From Saprospiraceae bacterium (GTDB lineage: Bacteria > Bacteroidota > Bacteroidia > Chitinophagales > Saprospiraceae), in assembly GCA_016714085.1 (NCBI GenBank), contig JADJNW010000019.1:1-64000 (forward strand): DNA of 64,000 nt, in the 5' to 3' direction. The position numbers and the translations under genes were made by a program. The notes beneath the pieces are model-generated. The model saw nothing but the letters and a program-made list of their open reading frames with translations. It was not told where the DNA came from and made no database searches. Position 1 is the stretch's first letter, and each line of letters opens with the position of its first letter. Shown here in pieces: positions 1 through 8,137 of the stretch.

Positions 1-58
1 GAGCATTGGCGATACCTATTCCGAATAGAAAAAGAATTGTACAAAATATGCGATTCAT
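1..58 (-). CDS. secreted protein, N-terminal fragment (runs off window)
   Basis: An ATG at 58 on the minus strand opens a frame that stays open to the window edge. The 19 visible residues (MNRIFCTILFLFGIGIANA) form a classic signal peptide: a short basic start, a hydrophobic core and an A-x-A cleavage motif. The mature protein lies outside the window, so no function can be assigned. The start is inferred only from the signal-peptide pattern. Confidence 0.5.
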   Translation of the reverse strand, partial: MNRIFCTILFLFGIGIANA

Positions 59-156
59 GTGATAAAGTATTAGGTTTTAGGTTCAAAGATTTTGAATCAA
101 AATATGCGAATTAGACAATACAAGCGCTTGTTTTTTCAGTGATTGCATCAAAAATA

Positions 157-190
157 GAAAAATCCATCAGTTTGCACCAATGGATTTTTC
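157..190. terminator. hairpin terminator downstream of the DUF1624 gene
   Basis: A perfect 11-bp inverted repeat, GAAAAATCCAT (157-167) and ATGGATTTTTC (180-190), surrounds a 12-base loop. On the minus strand the stem is followed by TATTTTTG, fitting an intrinsic terminator for the leftward gene ending at 283. The stem's own A/T ends make it roughly symmetric, so it may work in both directions. Nothing else is evident in 59-282. Confidence 0.5.
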
Positions 191-282
191 AGTTTGAATA
201 TATTTTATTCTAGTTGCAGTCAGGCATTCATTTTGATAAATTAGTCTCCCGCTTCTGTCCGCTGACTTCTCTATTCTAAAAA

Positions 283-1512
283 TTATTGAGCAAAAGTTAA
301 CCAAATCTTGCGCACTGGCCGCCGGGCTCGCAAATAAAAGCGGATAGCTTTGACGCGTGCGAGTCGATAGAGGATGCGCAACTGTGCCGGAATTTGGTTG
401 TAGAACACTTCCCGAACCGTCTCAATATGTGCAATTAAAATGATAAAACTAATGACGAACAAAAGCGCTCCAGTCGCCGCCGGTATTGGGTCTAATGCTT
501 GTCTCCAAAAAGTGGCCAAGCCTACACCAAACCAGGTACCATACAAAATCACATAGTGTACACTATAAATAGCAAGCGTTTCGCTACCAATTTTAGTGAC
601 GAGAGCGGGCATATTTTTCCACCAACGGGTAATCCAAACCACCAGCGAAAGCGCGATCAAGACGTGACCAAGACGTATCAGGAGGGCATTATTTTTCACT
701 AATTCTGCAAAAGTGTACCAGCCCGTCAATTCGTGTAAACCGCGCATCCAATGGGTCGAAAACTGATGCAAGATCAAGCCCAATACCAGCAAAGCCCAGG
801 GAAACCATTTGCTGAAAGCCATTTCAGGCTTGCGATTGAGCCAAACGCCAATGACCCCGCCAAAAAATGCGTAACCCAACCAGGGGAAAAGCACAAATAC
901 AGAACCATTCGCTTGTGTAAAATAATTGGCTAGAAAACGTGGCAACACCGACCAATCGGCCGCCTTTACCAAAGGATCAATCGTAAATATCAGCAGGGCC
1001 AAAGTACCCAGCACCACGCGCAGCGAGAATTGGAATTTCCGATGCAAAGCATAAATACCGATCAAGGATAAAATCGCAAAACCGATACAATGCAGCACAT
1101 CCACTGTGAAATAATAAGGATAAGCGCGCAATGTGAACAAACTGTACAATCCCCATTTGAGTCCATAGCCCAGCCCAATGAGCATAAGGCCTCGGCGGAT
1201 GCCTTTCTGCACACGCACGTTCTCTTTGAGCGGACGATTATCTTTTAATAACAAATACATGAACACCAAGCCGGCAGAAGAAAAGAAAATCGGTGCCGTC
1301 ATGCCCCTGAAAAAAGCCCAAAACGAATACAAAGGCAAACTATAATCGCGGTATTCGGGTGCCAGCATCGTATCGATGAAATGCCCTTGAAGCATCATCA
1401 AGATAGCATAGGCACGTATCGCATCGATAAAAACGATGCGTTGCTTAGGAGTGGTGCGTGCGGGTTCGATAGCCTTAGAAATTTTTGAGTGATAGAACAA
1501 GCATATCAACAA
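283..1512 (-). CDS. DUF1624 / heparan-alpha-glucosaminide acetyltransferase-like membrane protein
   Basis: A polytopic membrane protein of 409 residues. Residues 25-80 carry the hallmark of the HGSNAT/DUF1624 catalytic family: RIVFIDAIRAYAILMMLQGHF, with the conserved family histidine in QGH. About ten hydrophobic segments follow, and the C-terminus is strongly basic. Family members are inner-membrane acyltransferases that move acetyl groups from cytoplasmic acetyl-CoA to sugars on the outer side; the substrate here cannot be read from the sequence. The gene stands alone, pointing left, with a hairpin terminator at 157-190. The first 20 residues are poorly constrained, so the start is uncertain. 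Confidence 0.8.
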   Translation of the reverse strand: MLICLFYHSKISKAIEPARTTPKQRIVFIDAIRAYAILMMLQGHFIDTMLAPEYRDYSLPLYSFWAFFRGMTAPIFFSSAGLVFMYLLLKDNRPLKENVRVQKGIRRGLMLIGLGYGLKWGLYSLFTLRAYPYYFTVDVLHCIGFAILSLIGIYALHRKFQFSLRVVLGTLALLIFTIDPLVKAADWSVLPRFLANYFTQANGSVFVLFPWLGYAFFGGVIGVWLNRKPEMAFSKWFPWALLVLGLILHQFSTHWMRGLHELTGWYTFAELVKNNALLIRLGHVLIALSLVVWITRWWKNMPALVTKIGSETLAIYSVHYVILYGTWFGVGLATFWRQALDPIPAATGALLFVISFIILIAHIETVREVFYNQIPAQLRILYRLARVKAIRFYLRARRPVRKIWLTFAQ

Positions 1513-1774
1513 TCAGCGTAACCTATTTCGTGTCGTAAATCAATTCGTTATAACAGAAAAGAGCATAGTCAAGTTCAACGGGCATAAGGGAGCATTTTCG
1601 AGTACAAAAGTACAAAATTAAATTCGGTTTTGGAAACATTTTAACACGGTCGATTCTTGAAACAAGTTTTGGTTATTTTTTGAGATAGCTATAAAGGTAT
1701 TCATTTTGATCGCCTGAACCAAATATTCACAAATAACGAATACGAATTTTATCAAAAAAATGATACTCAAAAAG

Positions 1775-1884
1775 TTTTCCACATATAGTTTTCCACATTG
1801 TGGAAAAACTTATCAACACTGTTGAAAACTAAGAAATAACTGATTTTCAATTACTTAATTAAGTTATAAACATTATGTGGAAAA
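1775..1884. other. DnaA-box cluster, candidate chromosomal origin (oriC)
   Basis: Seven 9-mers resembling the DnaA box TTATCCACA lie within 110 bp. Four are TTTTCCACA (1775-1783, 1789-1797, and reverse strand at 1799-1807 and 1876-1884). The others are TTATCAACA (1810-1818), TTTTCAACA (reverse, 1820-1828) and TTATAAACA (1864-1872). Between the last two groups is a very AT-rich stretch (about 1829-1875) that could be a duplex-unwinding element. The cluster sits in a gene-free interval (1513-2233). dnaA is not in the window, which is common in Bacteroidota, where oriC is often not beside dnaA. The boxes are seen directly; origin function is inferred. Confidence 0.6.
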
Positions 1885-2233
1885 CTTTTCCTGCGCAAGG
1901 CTTGCAAAAAGATTAATTTAGTGGACACAAAAGCCGTAAAAAGCTCTTGTGATGAGAAAACTTCCTCACCAAAGCAATTTTGTAGGGTACTACAGGAAGC
2001 AATCTCCAAAACAGCAGGGAAAATGAAAAGCGACTGGTATCTCAGGGATAGATATCAGGAGATAGATTTATGTTCTTTGACATCGTGGGTATATGATTTT
2101 TATTCTTATGTACTTAAAGTAAGTCATTATATAATAAGCCAGCATTCAAATGATATTTTGCGCTAACCGTAGCAGAAAACAAAAAAATTTAGCAATTTTA
2201 ATCCTATTATAATAGCCGCTCAAGCACCGCATC

Positions 2234-2696
2234 ATGGAAAAAACCAGAATCAGCCTGTTCGATATTTTTGGACAAATCCTTCCCGGAGGCTTGCAGTTGA
2301 TGGCGATCATGTTGCTGCTTGATAATAGCATTTTACCTTGAGGATATTATAAATGCTTTTGAAAACAGCACCACCAACCAGATTTTGGTGGGCATCACGG
2401 CTTCTTACATCCTCTGCGTTGCTACGCATCAGCTTGGGTATCAATGGTTTAAAAAAGTCGGCATCCGCTTGTACAAGTATAGCTACGAAGGCTACGTGAG
2501 CGGTCACAAATCCGATCACCTGGGCGCTTCGGTGCTGCTGCTCAAACGCGCAGTTTTGTTCCACGACTGGTACTTGCGCGACCTGGAACACGCCGTAACA
2601 GAATTGCACCTGATCGAAAAAGCGAAACGATTTCCACACCTGGGCATACCCGAAGAAAAAGACACCGAAACAGCAGGCAAAAAGAAAGAAGAATAA
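2234..2696 (+). pseudogene. small membrane protein split by a frameshift
   Basis: An ATG at 2234 opens a good frame (MEKTRISLFDIFGQILPGG, then a hydrophobic stretch) that stops at about 2338. A second frame, open from before 2319, continues in the same style: a second hydrophobic segment (QILVGITASYILCV), a basic/aromatic region and a charged Lys/Glu-rich tail. Joined by one indel near 2315-2335 they give a protein of about 153 residues with two membrane segments. The FDIFGQILPGG start resembles a loose group of Bacteroidota membrane proteins of unknown role that are often longer, so this may also be truncated. Whether the break is real or a sequencing error cannot be told here. Confidence 0.5.
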
Positions 2697-2771
2697 GCAA
2701 GCAAGCGCTGCTCATTCACGCGCATGGAGTCTAACAGCAAATCAAAAAACACAAGCAGGAACTCGGACGGC

Positions 2772-3088
2772 GCTAAAATTAAAAATTTTAGCCTCGAAGG
2801 GTAAAGTTTTAGGTTCATTACTTAAAATTTTACCCTGGTGATGTAAACGTTTAGGTTCGGAATGTAAAGTTTTACCCTACCTAACGTAAAATTTTACCCC
2901 CAACAACGTAAAGCTTTAGGTCAGCAACGTAAAATTTTACCCCGATAGGGTAAACGTTTGAGGTGGGAGCGCAAAATTTTAACGGGGGCAAGAACCGACC
3001 ATTTATCAAACACCTTAAAAGTTTAGGTCAGCAACCCAAAATTTTAACTCGACTACCTAAACTTTTAGGTTCGGAGCTAAAAAATTTG
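2772..3088. repeat. array of about 14 palindromic units phased at 21-22 bp
   Basis: Copies of a 10-bp palindromic core, consensus TAAAATTTTA with TAAACGTTTA, TAAAGCTTTA and TAAAGTTTTA variants, start at 2781, 2802, 2823, 2844, 2865, 2887, 2909, 2930, 2951, 2972, 3016, 3037, 3058 and about 3079. Steps are 21 or 22 bp, with one double step of 44. The 11-12 base spacers vary but fall into two flavours, cores followed by GGTTC or GGTCAGCAAC and cores followed by CCC. The first unit sits in a longer palindrome (GCTAAAAT/ATTTTAGC, 2772-2792). The spacing equals two DNA helical turns, and AAAATTTT blocks are known bending elements. No gene overlaps it. Confidence 0.8.
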
Positions 3089-3100
3089 ATAATGTATATC

Positions 3101-3296
3101 ACCCCGTTGGGGTTTGTATAGCAGCTTAACGCAAAGGGCTATAAAAATATCGCCCTTTCAGGGCCGACAACGTAATGCGGTAATGAAAAAAGCGCTTCCA
3201 AAACCGGAAGGGTTGAAATGATAATAGCATGCATATCATGTTTTTTGAAACCCTGAAAGGGTGATATAAAACAGTAAAGCCCATCCCGAAGGGATG
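3101..3296. repeat. REP-like cluster of GC-capped short palindromes
   Basis: Five short hairpins are packed in 200 bp: ACCCCGTTGGGGT (3101-3113), GCCCTTTCAGGGC (3152-3164), CTTCC...GGAAG (3195-3210), ACCCTGAAAGGGT (3250-3262) and CATCCCGAAGGGATG (3282-3296). The pattern of CCC-loop-GGG followed by GATAT or GACAT and TATAGC resembles REP elements common between genes in Bacteroidota, which RAYT transposases mobilise in other phyla. No RAYT gene is visible here. Confidence 0.6.
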
Positions 3297-3339
3297 ACAT
3301 ATTATAGCAGATTAGAATAAAATGTGAGCGGGACCGCAT

Positions 3340-4205
3340 ATACGGGTGGCGAAATTAGATAAAATGGCAATCCAGTCCATATCGAGAATCTCTAACGGAT
3401 CGAATATGTATTAATATGCGCAGGGGAACTCAAAACTTTTAATAAGCTAAATCAAATTAGACAAATAACGATATCGGGGCAAACTATTTGGAATTTTATA
3501 GTTGAAAATAATTTTTGCGATTATAATGATTGATGCTATTTCTATACCAATTGGAATTGGAGTTAATGATGCTGTAAAATCAAAAATTACTTCAAGAAAG
3601 CAGCAAAATTGTTGAAAAAACTCCAGGAGAACATTGTGACTCTAATAGTTTTCGAGAGATGTATTATTAAAATGAAAAAGTATAACTCTAAAACTGAATT
3701 CAACGGACACCTAAAAAAGAAGAAAAAAAAAATAAAGATTATAAAATCATAAACCAATGAAATAAGTCTCTTTAGAATCTATTTGCTAAGATGGCATAGA
3801 ATGTTTACAAAAAATTAAAATCAAATTAATTTTAGGAAATAATGGAAAAGTAGAAAGCCATACAAATTATACAAGTGCTTAGAGTAAAAAGGTGAGTTAT
3901 ATCGCATAGTAAATCAAATAAAAGAATTAATAAGGCTTGTTGATTCACAGAATTATCAATTGAAAAAAATAAATGAATTATGAATTGAATTTGTTATGAC
4001 AAATCATAAGTAATTTAAGAGGGGTAATCAAATTGAAAATAATACAAGAAAATAATATAAAAGTTATAAATCTTTAGGATTTTTAAATAAATTTCATAGA
4101 CTTATAAAGGAGTTACAAGTTTGACCTAATTTTTAAAGATTGTCACATGAGATTAAAAAGGATATTGAAATAAATAAAATTTGTAATAAATATCAAGATT
4201 TAACC
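3340..4205. other. gene-free AT-rich stretch with coding relics
   Basis: About 870 bp that are far more AT-rich than the flanks and contain no convincing gene. Short runs look like decayed protein-coding sequence broken by many stops, for example a 29-codon frame from 3526 (MIDAISIPIGIGVNDAVKSK) and a frame near 3920-3970 reading IKELIRLVDSQNYQLKKINE before a stop. No family is recognisable. The density of stops exceeds what single-base sequencing errors elsewhere in the window produce, which favours true decay of an acquired gene. Confidence 0.4.
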
Positions 4206-5180
4206 ATGACACACACCAACGAACCAATCCTCCAGGAGAATCCGAACCGTTTTGTGCTGTTTCCGATCGAGCATGCGGATATCTGGCAGGTGTATAAGCA
4301 GTCGGAAGCGAATTTCTGGACGGCGGAGGAGATTGACCTGTCGCAGGACACGACGGACTGGAACGAGCGCCTCAACGATGACGAGCGCCATTTTATCAAG
4401 CATGTGCTGGCGTTTTTTGCGGCGAGCGACGGCATCGTGAATGAAAATCTCGCGGAGAATTTTGTAAAGGAAGTGCAATATACCGAGGCGAAATTTTTCT
4501 ACGGCTTCCAGATTATGATGGAAAACATTCACTCCGAGACCTACTCGCTGCTGATTGATACCTATATCAAGGACGCGAAGGAGAAGGATTACCTCTTCAA
4601 CGCCATCGAGACGGTACCCTGCGTGAAGCAAAAGGCGGAGTGGGCGCTGCGCTGGATTTCGGGTGGCTCGTTTGCCGAAAGGCTCATCGCGTTTGCGGCG
4701 GTGGAGGGCATTTTTTTTAGTGGCTCGTTTTGCTCTATTTTCTGGCTGAAAAAAGGGGCTTGATGCCGGGTTTGTCATTCTCTAATGAGTTGATTTCTAG
4801 GGACGAAGGCATGCATTGTGATTTTGCGTGCTTATTATATAATGATCATATCAAAAATAAGTTGTCGCCTGAAACCGTGCAAAAAATTATTACCGATGCG
4901 GTGACGATTGAAAAGGAATTTGTGAGCGATGCGCTGCCGGTGAATTTGATTGGGATGAACGCGGATTTGATGTGCCAATACATTGAGTTTGTGGCGGATC
5001 GATTGCTCGTGGCATTGAAGCAGCCAAAGGTGTATAATGTAGATAATCCGTTCCCGTGGATGGATTTAATTTCGCTGCAGGGCAAGACGAATTTCTTTGA
5101 AAAAGGGTAGGCGATTATCAAAAGGCAGGGGTGATTACGACGCGGGAGCAGCAGGTGTTTACGTTGGAGGAGGATTTTTG
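4206..5180 (+). CDS. nrdB: ribonucleotide reductase class I, small (beta) subunit, two frameshifts
   Basis: Generates the tyrosyl radical used by NrdA to reduce ribonucleotides. From the ATG at 4206 the ligand pattern of the R2 family is visible: the Asp of EEIDLSQD, then ENIHSETY holding iron-binding Glu and His and the radical Tyr, and after the first break SRDEGMHCDF with the last Glu/His pair. The sequence resembles the eukaryote-like R2 subgroup. The frame breaks twice, in A6G4 at about 4751-4760 and in A5G3 at about 5098-5106. Restoring one A in each run gives a continuous product ending in FTLEEDF, the conserved C-terminal peptide that docks on NrdA, with its stop at 5180. The breaks are most likely sequencing errors because the gene is essential and both ends are intact. 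nrdA follows 140 bp downstream. Confidence 0.9.
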
Positions 5181-5185
5181 ATGGT

Positions 5186-5302
5186 ACACTGATTTTTAAG
5201 ATAACTATGATTTTTTAAGATTTTTTTATTTACCATATAGACACCTGATTTTTTTATGATATTAAATCATAATAAACCCTAAATAATCATAAAAATCAGT
5301 GT
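5186..5302. repeat. 117-bp inverted-repeat element between nrdB and nrdA
   Basis: A perfect 13-bp inverted repeat, ACACTGATTTTTA (5186-5198) and TAAAAATCAGTGT (5290-5302), bounds a very AT-rich core containing further partial palindromes such as ATGATATTAAATCAT (about 5256-5270). It fills nearly the whole nrdB-nrdA gap. It could be a MITE-like intergenic element or a structured leader of nrdA. It does not match the NrdR-box consensus in a convincing way. Confidence 0.6.
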
Positions 5303-5320
5303 CCCATAAATAAAACCATT

Positions 5321-7744
5321 ATGCAAGTAATAAAAAGAAGCGGCAAAAGAGAAGAAGTTAGTTTTGACAAAATCACCGCGCGGATCAAGAAATTATGCTA
5401 CGGGCTGGATTTGCGGTATGTGGATTATATCGAGATTTCCAAAAAAGTGGTGCTGGGCTTATACGATGGCGTGACCACGACGGAACTTGACAACCTCGCG
5501 GCGGAAACGGCGGCGACGATGGCGACGATTCACCCGGATTATGCGATTCTGGCGGCGCGGATTGCGGTGTCGAATTTGCATAAGAATACGGATAAGTCTT
5601 TTGCAAAGACAATGAAAGCGCTGTATAATTATATTGATCCGAAAACGGGCGAGAAGGCTGGTTTGATTGGCGATGAGACGTATGAAGTGATTTGGAAATA
5701 TCGGGATGAATTGGATTCGGCGCTGATTTATGACCGGGATTATGAGTATGAATATTTTGGTTTCAAAACGCTGGAACGCTCGTATTTGCTGCGTATGAAC
5801 GGCAAAGTGGCGGAACGCCCCCAACAAATGCTGATGCGCGTAGCCGTAGGCATTCACGGCGAGAATATTGAAGCGGCGATTGAGACCTACAATTTGATGT
5901 CGGAAAAGTGGTTTATTCATGCAACGCCAACTTTATTTAATGCTGGTACGCCAAAGCCGCAGATGTCGAGTTGTTTCTTGCTCAGCATGACAGAAGATAG
6001 TATTGACGGCATTTTTGAGACCTTGAAGCGTTGTGCTTTAATTTCGCAAAGTGCGGGTGGCATTGGCTTGAGCATTCACAATATTCGGGCGACGGGCAGT
6101 TATATCAAAGGCACGGGCGGCGTGTCGAATGGCATTATTCCGATGTTGAAAGTATTTAATGATACGGCTCGGTACGTGGATCAGGGCGGCGGCAAGCGCA
6201 AAGGCGCATTTGCAGTGTATTTGGAGCCCTGGCATGCGGATGTGTTCGACTTTTTAGAATTGAAGAAAAATCATGGAAAGGAAGAGATGCGCGCGCGGGA
6301 TTTGTTTTATGCCATGTGGATTTGCGATTTATTCATGGAGCGTGTAAAAGCGGATGCGGAATGGTCCTTGTTTGATCCGAGCGAAGCGCCGGGCTTGTTT
6401 GATACCTACGGCGGCGAATTTGAAGCTTTGTATCATAAGTATGAGCAGGAAGGCAAAGCGCGTAAGAAAGTAAAAGCGCAGGAATTATGGTTTGCCATTT
6501 TGGAATCGCAGATTGAAACGGGTACGCCTTATATATTATACAAAGATGCTGCGAATAAAAAGTCGAATCAGAAGAACTTAGGTACGATTCGCTCGAGCAA
6601 TTTATGCACGGAAATCATGGAATACACCTCGCCCGATGAAGTGGCGGTTTGTAACTTGGCATCCTTGTCTTTACCAAAATTTGTAAAAGAAGATCGCACG
6701 TTTGATTTTGATAAACTGGTAGAAGTGACGCGGGTCGTGACACGCAATTTGAATCGAATTATTGATGTAAATTATTATCCGGTGGAGCAGGCGCGGAATT
6801 CCAATATGCGGCATCGCCCGATTGGCATTGGTGTGCAGGGGTTAGCCGATGCGTTTATAAAAATGCGTTTTGCCTTTGATAGTACAGAAGCCAAGCAATT
6901 AAATAAAGAAATTTTTGAAGCGATTTATTTTGGAGCATTGACCGAAAGTAATGCATTAGCAGAAAAATTGGGCGCGTATTCGAGTTTTGAAGGTTCTCCG
7001 GCGAGTAAGGGCGAATTGCAATATGATATGTGGGGCGTGACGCCAAGCAAACGTTGGGATTGGGCAGGTTTGAAAAGTAAGATTCAAAAAACGGGCTTGC
7101 GAAATAGTTTGCTCCTCGCGCCCATGCCGACGGCTTCTACTTCGCAGATTTTGGGGAATAATGAATGTTTCGAACCTTATACGTCCAATATTTATACGCG
7201 ACGTACGCTTTCCGGTGAATATATCATAGTGAATAAGCATTTACTAAATGATTTGATTGGTTATGGCTTGTGGAATGAAAATATGAAGCAAAAGTTAATG
7301 GCGTCGAATGGTTCTATTCAAAATATTGAGGAGATTCCGCAGGAATTAAAAGATTTGTACAAAACCGTATGGGAATTGAGTCAGAAAGTGATTATTGACA
7401 TGGCGGCGGATCGCGGGGCGTTTATTTGTCAGAGTCAGAGCATGAATTTGTTTGTGGAGAATGCCAATTTCGGTAAGCTTTCTTCGATGCATTTTTATGC
7501 CTGGCAAAAGGGTTTGAAGACTGGTATGTACTACTTGCGTAGCAAAGCCGCGGTGGACCCGATTAAATTTACGGTAAGCGCGGAGGCTCAACAAGAAGCA
7601 AAATCAAAAGCAAACACTAAAGTTCCGGCAGTTATATCAATACAAAACGAAAAACCAACACCCATTACGCCCATCGAGCCGGAAATGATGGAAGGGCAAG
7701 CGTGTAGTCTGGACGACCCGGATTGCATTATGTGTCAAGGGTAA
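5321..7744 (+). CDS. nrdA: ribonucleoside-diphosphate reductase, large (alpha) subunit
   Basis: Catalytic subunit that makes deoxyribonucleoside diphosphates together with NrdB. The 807 residues start with an ATP-cone allosteric domain (about 1-90, VIKRSGKREEVSFDKI). The active-site cysteine of the redox pair is in SSCFLL (about 218), and the thiyl-radical Cys sits in NLCTEI (about 428) with its Asn and Glu partners. The second redox Cys is in VCNLASL (about 445). The radical-transfer Tyr pair is in TGMYYLRS, and a C-terminal reducing Cys pair in CIMCQG is presumably served by thioredoxin. The length is normal for the family and the frame is unbroken. The intact ATP cone implies dATP feedback control. 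It is likely cotranscribed with nrdB. Confidence 0.97.
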   Translation: MQVIKRSGKREEVSFDKITARIKKLCYGLDLRYVDYIEISKKVVLGLYDGVTTTELDNLAAETAATMATIHPDYAILAARIAVSNLHKNTDKSFAKTMKALYNYIDPKTGEKAGLIGDETYEVIWKYRDELDSALIYDRDYEYEYFGFKTLERSYLLRMNGKVAERPQQMLMRVAVGIHGENIEAAIETYNLMSEKWFIHATPTLFNAGTPKPQMSSCFLLSMTEDSIDGIFETLKRCALISQSAGGIGLSIHNIRATGSYIKGTGGVSNGIIPMLKVFNDTARYVDQGGGKRKGAFAVYLEPWHADVFDFLELKKNHGKEEMRARDLFYAMWICDLFMERVKADAEWSLFDPSEAPGLFDTYGGEFEALYHKYEQEGKARKKVKAQELWFAILESQIETGTPYILYKDAANKKSNQKNLGTIRSSNLCTEIMEYTSPDEVAVCNLASLSLPKFVKEDRTFDFDKLVEVTRVVTRNLNRIIDVNYYPVEQARNSNMRHRPIGIGVQGLADAFIKMRFAFDSTEAKQLNKEIFEAIYFGALTESNALAEKLGAYSSFEGSPASKGELQYDMWGVTPSKRWDWAGLKSKIQKTGLRNSLLLAPMPTASTSQILGNNECFEPYTSNIYTRRTLSGEYIIVNKHLLNDLIGYGLWNENMKQKLMASNGSIQNIEEIPQELKDLYKTVWELSQKVIIDMAADRGAFICQSQSMNLFVENANFGKLSSMHFYAWQKGLKTGMYYLRSKAAVDPIKFTVSAEAQQEAKSKANTKVPAVISIQNEKPTPITPIEPEMMEGQACSLDDPDCIMCQG

Positions 7745-7752
7745 ATTTAAGA

Positions 7753-7786
7753 GGATATTTGCTGAATGGATAAACAGCTAATATCC
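7753..7786 (+). repeat. hairpin in the nrdA 3' region
   Basis: GGATATT (7753-7759) and GCTG (7761-7764) pair with CAGC (7775-7778) and AATATCC (7780-7786), with one T-T mismatch and a 10-base loop. It lies just after the nrdA stop and before the terminator at 7835. It may protect the 3' end of the nrd transcript. No T tract follows it. Confidence 0.45.
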
Positions 7787-7834
7787 AAAGAACAAATTGT
7801 GCTGCTTATTTTTTTACTTACTGGTACTATAGAT

Positions 7835-7872
7835 GGCAGATTGCTCTTGAGTGGTCTGCCTCTTTTTGTTTT
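7835..7872 (+). terminator. intrinsic terminator after nrdA
   Basis: The stem GGCAGA (7835-7840) / TCTGCC (7855-7860) has a 14-base loop and is followed directly by TCTTTTTGTTTT (7861-7872). Position and orientation fit rho-independent termination of the nrdB-nrdA transcript. Confidence 0.7.
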
Positions 7873-7916
7873 GCCTTTTAAAAAAAATCAATACGTTAAA
7901 TTTGTAATTTTTACCG

Positions 7917-7924
7917 TATCTTTG
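7917..7924 (+). promoter_or_regulatory. minus-7 box, promoter of the TSP3 outer-membrane protein gene
   Basis: TATCTTTG matches the Bacteroidota minus-7 consensus TAnnTTTG exactly and follows the nrdA terminator. A TTTG at 7901-7904 is closer than the usual 19-20 bp for a minus-33 box, so the upstream element is weak. The predicted leader before the start at 8138 is about 200 nt and shows no obvious gene or riboswitch. Confidence 0.4.
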
Positions 7925-8137
7925 TTACAATAAACCTTTTCCTCATGCGTTATTGGCGCAGAGAGACTTGTTTTAAACATTAAAGCGAATTATCTTCGAG
8001 CTTTTCTACACAAACCTACCCTCCGTGACCAAAGGTTTGCCATTCTGGTTCAACAGAAGAAGCAAAGCAGCATACAAATAAAAAAAGCCGTTTGGCGACG
8101 AACCGATTATCCTATGAGCATTGTAAAATGCGTATGC

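Noticed and set aside
1921..2166. 81-codon frame starting GTG right after the DnaA boxes, containing the peptide DWYLRD also found in the frameshifted protein at 2570
   Set aside because: No family, atypical start, and only six shared residues with no wider nucleotide similarity; probably chance. It could be a relic of duplication but I cannot support it.
2810..3075. tRNA T-loop-like words (GGTTCGGA) in the phased array
   Set aside because: They recur at array spacing and no cloverleaf can be drawn around them.
2772..3088. CRISPR array
   Set aside because: Units are 21-22 bp in total with a 10-bp degenerate palindromic core; there are no long identical repeats with unique 30-bp spacers and no cas genes.
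3139..3339. 66-codon frame on the minus strand
   Set aside because: It runs through the REP-like palindromes and has no protein-like composition.
3672..3752. 26-codon lysine-rich frame
   Set aside because: Too short, low complexity, no start context; part of the decayed AT-rich stretch.
4206..5180. Programmed frameshifting in nrdB
   Set aside because: Two breaks at different A runs, with the same kind of breaks in many unrelated genes, make sequencing error more likely than recoding.
5186..5302. NrdR-regulated promoter
   Set aside because: The ACACTGAT word partly resembles an NrdR box, but there is no properly spaced pair matching the consensus.
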